Positions 1 to 6,009 are shown, counted from the stretch's first letter. The stretch: DNA of 8,805 bases from an uncultured Prevotella sp. (GCA_945637645.1 CALZDK010000079.1:1-8805), one strand, 5' to 3'. Translations and numbers: made by a program. The notes: generated from the sequence alone by a model not told the origin.

Positions 1-676
1 TGTTGAACAGCACCTTATGGTTGCCTAAGCGGCGGAACTGTTCCTCGCCCAGCAGCACAGTGTTTCTGTTGAGGCAGCAGAACACCACGTCGCTCCACTC
101 CAGCAGATCGTCGAGAGGCATGAAGCGATAGCCTTTCTCGCTTGCCCAAGCCTTTTCTGAGCGTGCGAAATAAGACACTTCGGCACCGAAGAAACGCATT
201 GCGTCTGCAATCATTCCTCCCGACTTGCCAAGTCCCACGACACCGACTTTCAGTCCGCCTATCTCCCGTGGCCTGCCTTCCCAAGGCTCTTCGCCGAAAC
301 CGTGCATCAGGCGCACCAGCTCGCTTACGACATATTCCACCACGCCCTCGTCGCCATAGTCGCGTATGCCAGTCACGGTTATCCCCATCTGTTCGGCATA
401 CCTGATGTCCACGTTGGCACTCTCAGGAGAGTAAAGCGAGCAGCACATTCCCACATACTTTATGTTTGGGCAACGCTTCATGGCGTTGGCTGTGAGTTGC
501 GATGTGTAGCTTAGCAAAACGGCATCGGCATCGTCGATGCGACTTACTATCTCGTCGTCGTCCGACGGAATGTCGTCGTAGAGAATCACCTCTTTTGCCA
601 TCTTGTTAATCTCATCCACACCCCATTCCGTGAGGCTTACCGGCTCTATTGCCACTAACTTGTTGAATTGTCTCAT
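1..676 (-). CDS. D-isomer-specific 2-hydroxyacid dehydrogenase, NAD-binding (partial, C-terminus outside window)
   Basis: An open frame runs from an ATG at 676 to the window edge without a stop, giving 225 residues; I read it by reverse-complementing the start of the window. Residues 1-105 look like the substrate-binding domain of the D-2-hydroxyacid dehydrogenase family, including 'DAVLLSYTSQLTANAM' at 51-66. The Rossmann nucleotide-binding motif 'VGVVGLGKSGG' lies at 144-154 (GxGxxG), followed by the usual 'MRFFGAEVSYFAR' and 'LLEWSDVVFCCL' strands. Family members are about 310-330 residues, so roughly 90-100 residues are missing, including the catalytic Arg, Glu and His. The substrate cannot be named: the family covers lactate, glycerate, phosphoglycerate and related 2-hydroxyacids. 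There is no Shine-Dalgarno. The start is supported by a promoter-like box about 37 nt upstream and divergence from the nitroreductase gene. Confidence 0.87.
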   Translation of the reverse strand, partial: MRQFNKLVAIEPVSLTEWGVDEINKMAKEVILYDDIPSDDDEIVSRIDDADAVLLSYTSQLTANAMKRCPNIKYVGMCCSLYSPESANVDIRYAEQMGITVTGIRDYGDEGVVEYVVSELVRLMHGFGEEPWEGRPREIGGLKVGVVGLGKSGGMIADAMRFFGAEVSYFARSEKAWASEKGYRFMPLDDLLEWSDVVFCCLNRNTVLLGEEQFRRLGNHKVLFN

Positions 677-712
677 TGCATTTACTATAGTTATTTAAGT
701 TGTTTATGTCTG

Positions 713-720
713 CAAAGTTA
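713..720 (-). promoter_or_regulatory. Bacteroidetes -7 promoter box for the dehydrogenase gene
   Basis: The minus strand reads TAACTTTG, an exact match to the Bacteroidetes -7 consensus TAnnTTTG. The -33 element is weak: GTTG at 742-739 matches three of four TTTG positions at 18 nt spacing. The predicted transcript would start near 706-709 and have a leader of about 30 nt. Confidence 0.55.
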
Positions 721-730
721 TAAAAATAAG

Positions 731-741
731 TTGGAATCCAA
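731..741. promoter_or_regulatory. Small palindrome in the divergent promoter region, possible operator
   Basis: TTGGA-A-TCCAA is a perfect 5+1+5 palindrome. It lies between the -7 box and the expected -33 position of the minus-strand promoter, and upstream of the plus-strand promoter, where a repressor could act. It is short enough to occur by chance, and no regulator gene is adjacent. Confidence 0.2.
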
Positions 742-802
742 CAATTCTTTCTGCGTTTTTTGCCCAATTCCGCCTAAAAACATTTTTATTCTATGGGAAA
801 CG

Positions 803-833
803 TTTGGTAGTTCGGTTTTTATTTGTAATTTTG
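803..833 (+). promoter_or_regulatory. Complete Bacteroidetes promoter for the nitroreductase-YeiH operon
   Basis: A -33 TTTG at 803-806 is followed after exactly 19 nt by a -7 box TAATTTTG at 826-833, matching the consensus TTTG-N19-TAnnTTTG. Transcription would begin near 838-841, giving a leader of only about 20 nt before the ATG at 860. This is the best promoter in the window. Confidence 0.75.
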
Positions 834-859
834 CAGTATTATTATAATAAGGTATAGAT

Positions 860-1600
860 ATGAATACAATTCAAACACGAAGGACTATCAGACACTATGC
901 GGAGAAGGACGTTGACCAGACGTTGCTTACGGAACTGCTTGGGCTTGCAGCCCGAACACAGACGATGGGCAACCTGCAACTCTACAGCGTGGTGGTGACC
1001 CGCAGCGAAGAGGGAAAGAAGGCTCTCGCTCCGGCACATTTCAATCAACCAATGGTGACACAGGCACCTGTTGTACTTACAATATGCGCCGACTTCCGCC
1101 GCACCACCAGATGGTGTGAGGAACGCAAGGCGAATCCGGGATACGACAATTTCCTCTCGTTTATCAATGCCGCAACCGACGCACTGCTCTATACGCAGAC
1201 TTTCTGCAACCTGGCTGAGGATCGAGGACTTGGCTTGTGCTTCCTCGGCACTACGGTTTACATGCCGGAAATGATTATCGACGCACTGAAACTGCCAAAA
1301 CTCGTGATGCCAGTAGCCACACTGACAGTCGGTTGGCCCGACGAGAATCCGCCGCTGACAGACCGCCTCGGAGTTGCGGCCTTTGTTCATGAGGAGCATT
1401 ATAGTGACTATTCCGCAGCAGACATCGACAGCCACTATGCAGAGAAAGAGGCACTGGAGGAAAACCGCCACTTCTGCGAGATAAACAACAAGGAGACCTT
1501 GGCGCAGATTTTCACCGACATCAGATATACCAGGAAAGACAATGAGGCAATGTCGGAAGGACTGAAAAAAGCGTTGCAGCGGCAAGGGTTTTTGAATTAA
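860..1600 (+). CDS. Nitroreductase family protein (NfsA-like, FMN-dependent oxidoreductase)
   Basis: This 246-residue protein has the length and layout of NfsA/FRP-type nitroreductases, cytoplasmic FMN enzymes that reduce nitroaromatics, quinones or flavins with NAD(P)H. The N-terminal 'RRTIRHY' at 7-13 is the basic FMN-phosphate-binding motif of the family. 'TQTMGNLQ' at 33-40 is the usual flavin-contacting loop. 'GLGLCFLGTT' at 123-132 is the conserved Gly-rich segment, and 'VGWPDENPPLTDRL' at 157-170 matches the 'GYP..pP..rpRl' block typical of NfsA relatives. The ATG at 860 follows a complete promoter and a purine-rich stretch but has no strong Shine-Dalgarno. It is the first gene of a two-gene unit; the YeiH gene begins 21 nt after its stop. 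The physiological substrate cannot be told from sequence. The family call is firm, the NfsA subgroup less so. Confidence 0.9.
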   Translation: MNTIQTRRTIRHYAEKDVDQTLLTELLGLAARTQTMGNLQLYSVVVTRSEEGKKALAPAHFNQPMVTQAPVVLTICADFRRTTRWCEERKANPGYDNFLSFINAATDALLYTQTFCNLAEDRGLGLCFLGTTVYMPEMIIDALKLPKLVMPVATLTVGWPDENPPLTDRLGVAAFVHEEHYSDYSAADIDSHYAEKEALEENRHFCEINNKETLAQIFTDIRYTRKDNEAMSEGLKKALQRQGFLN

Positions 1601-1605
1601 GGATT

Positions 1606-1613
1606 AAAGGAGG
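1606..1613 (+). promoter_or_regulatory. Strong Shine-Dalgarno before the YeiH gene
   Basis: AAAGGAGG ends 8 nt before the ATG at 1622, nearly the full anti-Shine-Dalgarno complement. It fixes the start of the transporter. It stands out because the other visible starts in the window lack such a site, as is usual in Bacteroidetes. Confidence 0.75.
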
Positions 1614-1621
1614 CTGAATAT

Positions 1622-2647
1622 ATGCAAATATCAGAAAAAAGGAGCAGTATGCTGCATGGAGTGCTGCTGATAACATTGTTCTCATGCGCCGCTTTCTACA
1701 TCGGAGAGATGGATTTCGTCACCTCGTTGAGGCTATCACCGATGATTGTAGGCATTGTGCTCGGTATGCTCTACGCCAACTCTCTGCGCAACAATCTGCC
1801 TGAGACATGGGTGCCGGGCATACAGTTCTGCTCAAAGCGAATACTTAGGGTGGGAATTGTTCTCTATGGCTTCCGCCTTACGTTTCAAGACGTTACGGCA
1901 GTGGGACTTACAGCTGTGATGGTTGACGCGATCATCGTTGTGGGCACGCTGGCGATAGGAATGTTTGTTGGCAGACTCCTGAAGATGGACAAGGAGATTA
2001 CGCTACTGACATCGGTGGGAAGTGCCATTTGTGGCGCAGCCGCAGTGCTCGGTGCAGAGTCGGCAATAAGGACAAAGGCCTACAAGACTGCCGTGGCAGT
2101 TTCTACGGTGGTTATTTTCGGTACGCTCTCTATGTTCCTCTATCCTGTGCTCTACCGCAATGGTGTTTTTGACCTCACTCCAGAGCAGATGGGAATATTT
2201 GCGGGCAGCACCATCCACGAGGTGGCACACGTTGTGGGTGCTGGCAACGCCATGGGCGAGTCAGTTTCGTCCATTGCCATTATTGTGAAGATGATACGCG
2301 TGATGATGCTCGTTCCTGTGCTGCTTGTCATCACTTGGTTTGTGGCACGCGCCGCTGCGGGAAAGAGCGACATGGGCGAGAAGGGAAAGATAAACATTCC
2401 ATGGTTTGCCATTCTCTTCCTCGTTGTTATTGGTTTCAACTCGTTCGACTTGCTGCCAGAGTCGGTGGTGAATTTCATCAACACGTTCGACACTTTCCTT
2501 CTCACCATGGCAATGACAGCCTTGGGTGCTGAGACAAGCATAGAGAAATTTAAGAAAGCAGGTGCAAAGCCTTTTGTACTGGCTCTCATGCTTCAGCTGT
2601 GGCTCATCTTCGGCGGTTTCTCGCTTGCAAAGTGGATGATGGGATAG
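1622..2647 (+). CDS. YeiH/UPF0324 family putative sulfate exporter family transporter
   Basis: This is a 341-residue polytopic inner-membrane protein with about ten hydrophobic segments, close to the usual length of the YeiH (UPF0324, Cons_hypoth698) family. Family signatures visible are 'LSPMIVGIVLGMLYAN' at 38-53, 'RILRVGIVLYGFRLTF' at 73-88, the small-residue motif 'GSAICGAAAVLGAESA' at 133-148, and 'GSTIHEVAHVVGAG' at 195-208 with its conserved His and Glu. 'ALGAETSIEKFKKAGAKP' at 300-317 is the usual cytoplasmic stretch before the last membrane segment. The family is annotated as a putative sulfate exporter by homology; the substrate is not firmly established. In Escherichia coli, yeiH sits beside the LysR regulator yeiE; here the partner is a nitroreductase and no regulator is adjacent. 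The start is set by a strong Shine-Dalgarno. Confidence 0.92.
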   Translation: MQISEKRSSMLHGVLLITLFSCAAFYIGEMDFVTSLRLSPMIVGIVLGMLYANSLRNNLPETWVPGIQFCSKRILRVGIVLYGFRLTFQDVTAVGLTAVMVDAIIVVGTLAIGMFVGRLLKMDKEITLLTSVGSAICGAAAVLGAESAIRTKAYKTAVAVSTVVIFGTLSMFLYPVLYRNGVFDLTPEQMGIFAGSTIHEVAHVVGAGNAMGESVSSIAIIVKMIRVMMLVPVLLVITWFVARAAAGKSDMGEKGKINIPWFAILFLVVIGFNSFDLLPESVVNFINTFDTFLLTMAMTALGAETSIEKFKKAGAKPFVLALMLQLWLIFGGFSLAKWMMG

Positions 2648-2678
2648 AATTAAAAATTAAAAAATTAAAGAATTAAAG
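2648..2678. repeat. A/T-rich AATTAAA short tandem repeat
   Basis: Immediately after the transporter stop codon there are four imperfect copies of AATTAAA(AA/G), with unit lengths of 7, 7, 9 and 8 nt. It runs directly into the TTTGAGA repeat. It has no coding content. It may destabilise the duplex near the gene end; no known element matches. Confidence 0.6.
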
Positions 2679-2789
2679 TTTGAGAGGTTTGAGAGGGTTT
2701 GAGAGAGGTGTGAGAGAGGTTTGAGAAGGTTTGAGAAGGGTTTGAGAGGGTTTGAGAAAGGTTTGAGAAAGGTTTGAGGAGTTTGAAAG
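2679..2789. repeat. Degenerate TTTGAGA-G tandem array, eleven units with about 10-nt period
   Basis: Eleven consecutive units begin TTTGA (one begins TGTGA) at 2679, 2688, 2698, 2709, 2720, 2730, 2741, 2751, 2762, 2773 and 2782. Unit lengths are 9, 10, 11, 11, 10, 11, 10, 11, 11, 9 and 8 nt. The 5' part TTTGAGA is nearly constant; the 3' part varies among AGG, GG, GGG and AAGG. The plus strand is almost free of C. The array fills the spacer between two convergent genes and its last two units form the left arm of a 14-bp inverted repeat. Variable unit lengths argue against simple recent slippage of one unit. Function unknown. Confidence 0.85.
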
Positions 2790-2813
2790 ATTAACTCCCC
2801 AAACTCCTCAAAC
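2772..2813. terminator. 14-bp perfect inverted repeat between convergent genes, possible bidirectional terminator
   Basis: GTTTGAGGAGTTTG at 2772-2785 is perfectly complementary to CAAACTCCTCAAAC at 2800-2813, with a 14-nt loop. It lies 29 nt past the DUF349 stop and 124 nt past the YeiH stop, so it could end transcripts from both sides. Neither side has a clear U-run after the stem, which weakens the intrinsic-terminator reading. It may instead stabilise 3' ends or insulate the convergent units. Confidence 0.5.
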
Positions 2814-2842
2814 TATTAAAACGTCAAAACTATTACTGTTTC

Positions 2843-4690
2843 TTATTTCTGCTGGTCGATAGCCTTTATCTTGTCGCGAACGAGGGCTATTTCGTCCTTC
2901 AGTTTCTGCACCTTGCGGTTCATCTCGTCGATAAGGCTGTTGCCCTTCTTGCTGCTTGCATTGAGGAATCCGAGGTTGTTTTCGTAGGTCTGTGCCTCGT
3001 TCTTCAGTTGCTCATACTGACGCATCAGTCTTGCACGCTCGTTGTCGAGTGCGTTTCCTCCCTGTTCAGCCACATTCTTCAGTTTGTTTTTGAAGTTGTT
3101 GAGGCGCTTGCGTGTAACGTTGATGTGCAGCTTCTTGTATATTTCGTCGAGCACACTGTGGTATTCGTCGTAGAGTTTGTCTTTCTCCTTGAAAGGCACA
3201 TGACCAATGCCGTTGTATTCCTCCACGAGTTTCTGCACTGTCTGCTGCACGTCGTCCTGTGCCTCTTCAGCGAGCTGCTTAAGTTGTGCTATTACTCCAC
3301 GTTTCTTTTCCAAGTTGGCGTGCTCTTCGCTGCGTTGTCCTGCTCCTGCCTTATTGCGTGCATCGAAGAAAGCGTTGCAGGTGGAGAGGAACTCCTCCCA
3401 GAGCTGGTCGCCAAGTTTCTTTGGCACCACACCTATTGTCTTCCACTCTTTCTGCAAGGCGATGAGTTTGTCGGAAGTCTTCTTCCATTCTGTACTGTCT
3501 TTCAGCTCCTTAGCCTTCTCAATCAGGGCGCGCTTCTTGTCGGCGTTTGCCTTATAGGTCTCTTTCAAGGCTTTGAAATATTCTGTTTTAGCGCTGAAGA
3601 ACTTGTCGCACGACTCACGGAAGCGCTCAAAAATTTTCACGTTCATCTTCTGTGGAGCGAATCCAATGGTCTTCCACTCTGTCTGAATGTCGATAATCTC
3701 CTTTGTGTGCTTCTCCCAGTCGGCAAAATTCTTGTTTGGCTCTGCTATCAGTGCCTCTATTCGCTCACAGAGTGCTGTCTTGCGTGTGAGATTATCTTCC
3801 TCGCGCTTGCGTATGTCGTCGAAATACTGTTGGTGACGCTTGTTTATCACCGTTGATGCAGCCTTGAAACGATTCCATATTTCCTCGCGCAGCTCCTTTG
3901 CCACTGGTCCAGTCTCGCGGTATTCCTGATGCAGTTTCTGCAGCTGGTGGAATGCGCTAATGGTGTCTGGCTCGTCAGCCAATCTCTCAGCAGCCTCGCA
4001 AAGATGTGTCTTCTTCTCAAGGTTTTTCTTGAAGTCATATTCCCTTGCCTCGCTGTTGAGCTTGAGCATGTCGTAGAACTGCTCCACATAGAGTTGGTAG
4101 TTGCGCCACAGTTCGCTCACCTTTGCCGCTGGAATGTTCCTTATTTCCTTCCACTCCTGCTGCAAGGTTTTGAACTCCTGATATGATTTGTTGGCTTCCT
4201 CTGGAGAGCCAACCATTGTCTTTATCTTCTCAATTATTTCGAGTTTCCTCTTCAGGTTAGCCTCCTTCTCTTCCTCCTGCTCACGGAAGATTTTTGCACG
4301 ACGCTCCTTCACGATGCCCATTTCAGCCTTGAACACCTCCTCGTCCTCGTCGGGTAGGATTTGGAAAGTTGTCGGGTCGGCACCGCTTTCCACAAAAGCC
4401 TTGTATGCGGCTTCGCGCTCTGCGATGTGCATCTTGTAGAACACTGTCTTTAGATAATCGACTTCGTCCTTGTCGGGGTTTTCCTCGCCATGCGCAATTT
4501 CCTTTATGCGCTCCACGATTTCCTTCTTCGACGCATAGACTCGACGCTCCACTTCGGGTGCCTCGTTGTCTGCAGGTGTTTCCACTTCAGAAGTCTCCTC
4601 GGGCTCAATGGCCGCTGTTAGAGGTTCTTCCACTTTGTTCACTTCTTCAATCTTGCCTGTCTCCAGGTCTTTCTCTTGAGAGTCCATCAT
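2843..4690 (-). CDS. DUF349 domain-containing protein, multi-repeat coiled coil
   Basis: The 615-residue protein is highly charged, with no signal peptide or membrane segment, so it is probably cytoplasmic. Residues 1-50 are an acidic, low-complexity tail (Glu, Pro, Thr rich). From about 140 to 525 I see five DUF349 repeats of about 75 residues, near 140-210, 218-292, 296-371, 376-447 and 455-525. They carry the recurring block 'LQxEWKxIGxxP...LWxxF...CxxFF', clearest at 337-364 ('EWKTIGFAP', 'CDKFF') and 412-442 ('LQKEWKTIGVVP', 'FF'). Residues 550-613 are a predicted C-terminal coiled coil. Proteins of this shape are common in Bacteroidetes but have no established function to my knowledge. 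Two adjacent ATGs (4690 and 4687) are possible starts; I took the first. It follows corA by 110 nt, with its own -7 box. Confidence 0.9.
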   Translation of the reverse strand: MMDSQEKDLETGKIEEVNKVEEPLTAAIEPEETSEVETPADNEAPEVERRVYASKKEIVERIKEIAHGEENPDKDEVDYLKTVFYKMHIAEREAAYKAFVESGADPTTFQILPDEDEEVFKAEMGIVKERRAKIFREQEEEKEANLKRKLEIIEKIKTMVGSPEEANKSYQEFKTLQQEWKEIRNIPAAKVSELWRNYQLYVEQFYDMLKLNSEAREYDFKKNLEKKTHLCEAAERLADEPDTISAFHQLQKLHQEYRETGPVAKELREEIWNRFKAASTVINKRHQQYFDDIRKREEDNLTRKTALCERIEALIAEPNKNFADWEKHTKEIIDIQTEWKTIGFAPQKMNVKIFERFRESCDKFFSAKTEYFKALKETYKANADKKRALIEKAKELKDSTEWKKTSDKLIALQKEWKTIGVVPKKLGDQLWEEFLSTCNAFFDARNKAGAGQRSEEHANLEKKRGVIAQLKQLAEEAQDDVQQTVQKLVEEYNGIGHVPFKEKDKLYDEYHSVLDEIYKKLHINVTRKRLNNFKNKLKNVAEQGGNALDNERARLMRQYEQLKNEAQTYENNLGFLNASSKKGNSLIDEMNRKVQKLKDEIALVRDKIKAIDQQK

Positions 4691-4739
4691 TTCACTGTGT
4701 TATTAGTTAATGAATCGGTACGATACGAAAATTTAGGTA

Positions 4740-4747
4740 CAAACTTA
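4740..4747 (-). promoter_or_regulatory. Bacteroidetes -7 promoter box for the DUF349 gene
   Basis: The minus strand reads TAAGTTTG, an exact TAnnTTTG match 49 nt upstream of the ATG at 4690. No TTTG is seen at the -33 position, so it is half a promoter. It lies in the 110-nt A/T-rich gap after corA, where I see no strong terminator, so the gene may also receive read-through from corA. Confidence 0.45.
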
Positions 4748-4800
4748 CGCAAAAATTTTTTATTCACCTAATTTTATGACGTTTTTTTGCAAAAAAGTTA

Positions 4801-5727
4801 CTAAATGAGTCGTTTGTGGCGGAAAATCCACCAAAAAAGCCCTGAAATTGCCACTGAAATGACCAAAGCAATGATAAAACCGAACCGACTTGTCTCCATT
4901 CCATTGATGAGATTCATTCCAAACAAGCTGGCAATGAGCGTTGGGAACATCATGAGAATCGACACCGATGTGAGCGTTCGCATCACCGTGTTCATGTTGT
5001 TGTTGATGATGGACGAATAGGTGTCCATGGTGGATTCGAGAATGTTGGAATAGATGTTTGTTGTCTCCCTCGCCTGTGTCATCTCGATGTTGACATCCTC
5101 AATGAGGTCGGCGTCGAGTTCGTCTATCTGTAGTTTGAATTTCAGTTTCGAGAGCAATGTCTCGTTGCCTCGTATTGATGTAACGAAATATGTCAGCGAG
5201 TCTTGCAGGCGGCTAAGTCCGATGAGCGACTCGTTGTTCACCTCTCTGTCAAGGTTTCTCTTCGCTTTTTCAATGAGGCTGTTTATTTGCTTCAGACGTT
5301 TCAGATACCACACGGCTGAAGAGAGGAAGAGGCGGAAGATCATGTCCACATAGTCGGTGAATCCCTCTCCGCGTTTCTGTTGGTAGCTCACGAAATCAAT
5401 CATCATGTTTGTCTCGTAGTAGCAAACCGTTATGGTTACGTCGCGCTTGTGTATAATGCCAAGCGGCACAGTGGTGTATGGTGTGCGAGAGCGTATTTCC
5501 TTTACGTAAGGAATACGCAGGATGATGAGCATCCAGCCGTCGTCGTACTCGTAGCGGGCACGCTCGTCGGTATCGCTTATGTCAGACATGAAATAGTCGG
5601 GAATGTTGAACTGCTTCTCAAGCATCAGCTGGTCTTCCTCTGTTGGGCAAGTAACCTGTATCCAACAGTTTGGTTCCCATTCCTTTATGGTGGTGAGTCC
5701 ACCTATGGTGTTCCAATATGTTCTCAT
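4801..5727 (-). CDS. corA: CorA family divalent cation (Mg2+/Co2+) transporter
   Basis: The product is a 308-residue CorA-type channel, near the usual 310-350. CorA proteins are inner-membrane pentamers that carry Mg2+ and related divalent ions inward. The large N-terminal soluble domain (about 1-240) ends in a long charged helix. The first membrane helix, about 251-271, is followed by the diagnostic 'GMN' selectivity motif at 270-272 ('LFGMNLINGMET'). The second helix is at about 283-302, and a basic tail 'RHKRLI' closes the protein. I chose the ATG at 5727 ('MRTYWNTIGG'). A TTG at 5736 would add three residues, but it falls inside a segment complementary to the leader hairpin loop. The gene is preceded by an unusually long, structured leader with its own -7 box. 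The family is firm; the preferred ion cannot be told from sequence. Confidence 0.93.
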   Translation of the reverse strand: MRTYWNTIGGLTTIKEWEPNCWIQVTCPTEEDQLMLEKQFNIPDYFMSDISDTDERARYEYDDGWMLIILRIPYVKEIRSRTPYTTVPLGIIHKRDVTITVCYYETNMMIDFVSYQQKRGEGFTDYVDMIFRLFLSSAVWYLKRLKQINSLIEKAKRNLDREVNNESLIGLSRLQDSLTYFVTSIRGNETLLSKLKFKLQIDELDADLIEDVNIEMTQARETTNIYSNILESTMDTYSSIINNNMNTVMRTLTSVSILMMFPTLIASLFGMNLINGMETSRFGFIIALVISVAISGLFWWIFRHKRLI

Positions 5728-5731
5728 TGTT

Positions 5732-5798
5732 GCCAATCCGTTTTTTTTGAGTTATAAGTCACAATAGTCCTGTGGCAAGAGGATTGGCGTCTTGCCAC
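5732..5798 (-). promoter_or_regulatory. corA 5' leader: hairpin with a loop that can pair to the start region (pseudoknot candidate)
   Basis: In the corA mRNA (minus strand) a perfect 9-bp stem forms between GUGGCAAGA (5798-5790) and UCUUGCCAC (5780-5772). Its 9-nt loop contains GCCAAUCC (5788-5781). This is perfectly complementary over 8 nt to GGAUUGGC (5739-5732), which ends 4 nt before the ATG at 5727. Stem plus loop pairing gives an H-type pseudoknot that would cover the ribosome landing site. An upstream 5-bp hairpin (CACGC 5830-5826 with GCGUG 5806-5802) precedes it. I do not recognise the M-box, SAM-II or another named riboswitch class. The base pairing is seen in the sequence; a regulatory role is inferred. 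Confidence 0.5.
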
Positions 5799-5871
5799 CC
5801 TCACGCCTAAATTCTGAAGTTTTCCGCGTGATAATCGTCCATAAATATTGTTGTTTTTAAAATTTGCGGTG

Positions 5872-5879
5872 CAAAGATA
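5872..5879 (-). promoter_or_regulatory. Bacteroidetes -7 promoter box for corA
   Basis: The minus strand reads TATCTTTG, an exact TAnnTTTG match. Transcription would begin near 5865-5868, giving a leader of roughly 140 nt, long for this group and containing the pseudoknot candidate. The -33 position (around 5899-5902) has no TTTG and falls inside the GAAGAAT tandem repeat. Confidence 0.5.
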
Positions 5880-5890
5880 GTAAGAAAAAA

Positions 5891-5916
5891 GAAGAATGAA
5901 GAATGAAGAATGAAGA
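5891..5916. repeat. GAAGAAT heptamer tandem repeat, 3.7 perfect copies
   Basis: Three perfect copies of GAAGAAT (5891-5897, 5898-5904, 5905-5911) are followed by a partial GAAGA. The repeat covers the position where the -33 element of the corA promoter would lie. Perfect short repeats of this kind can change copy number by slippage. Confidence 0.7.
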
Positions 5917-5964
5917 TTTTTTTATCTCGTAACGTTTTTTTAACATAAAAGGAGGAGTTAATTC

Positions 5965-5994
5965 AGGAGTTAAGGAGCTAACTCCTTAACTCCT
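5965..5994 (-). terminator. Hairpin terminator candidate after pepD
   Basis: AGGAGTTAAGGAG (5965-5977) is perfectly complementary to CTCCTTAACTCCT (5982-5994) around a 4-nt loop. It begins 16 nt past the pepD stop codon on the minus strand. The arms are themselves repeats of an AGGAGTTA unit, and a further copy at 5951-5961 allows shifted pairings. The following minus-strand sequence has only a short TTTT run (5950-5947), so termination may be moderate. It separates the MaoC-flippase-pepD unit from corA. Confidence 0.6.
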
Positions 5995-6009
5995 TAACTT
6001 CTTATATCC

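Noticed and set aside
673..681. A two-codon upstream frame (ATG CAA TGA) whose stop overlaps the dehydrogenase start
   Set aside because: It is only 9 nt, has no ribosome-binding signal, and start-stop overlaps of this size arise readily by chance.
842..1585. A 247-residue open frame on the minus strand, antisense to the nitroreductase gene
   Set aside because: It mirrors the nitroreductase coding region, has no family motif and is Cys/His/Arg-rich as antisense frames often are. The plus-strand gene has clear motifs and a promoter.
3008..3856. A 282-residue plus-strand open frame inside the DUF349 gene
   Set aside because: It is Leu/Val/Cys-rich because it is the complement of Glu/Lys-rich coiled-coil codons. 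There is no start context, and it is fully explained by the strand opposite.
4783..4796. TTTTTTTGCAAAAAA palindrome between corA and the DUF349 gene as a terminator
   Set aside because: The stem is almost all A/T with essentially no loop, so it is not a convincing intrinsic terminator.
5728..5866. The corA leader as a known Mg2+ M-box or other named riboswitch
   Set aside because: The leader lacks the length and conserved core of the M-box, and I could not match it to SAM-II or preQ1 pseudoknots. I left it as an unnamed structure.
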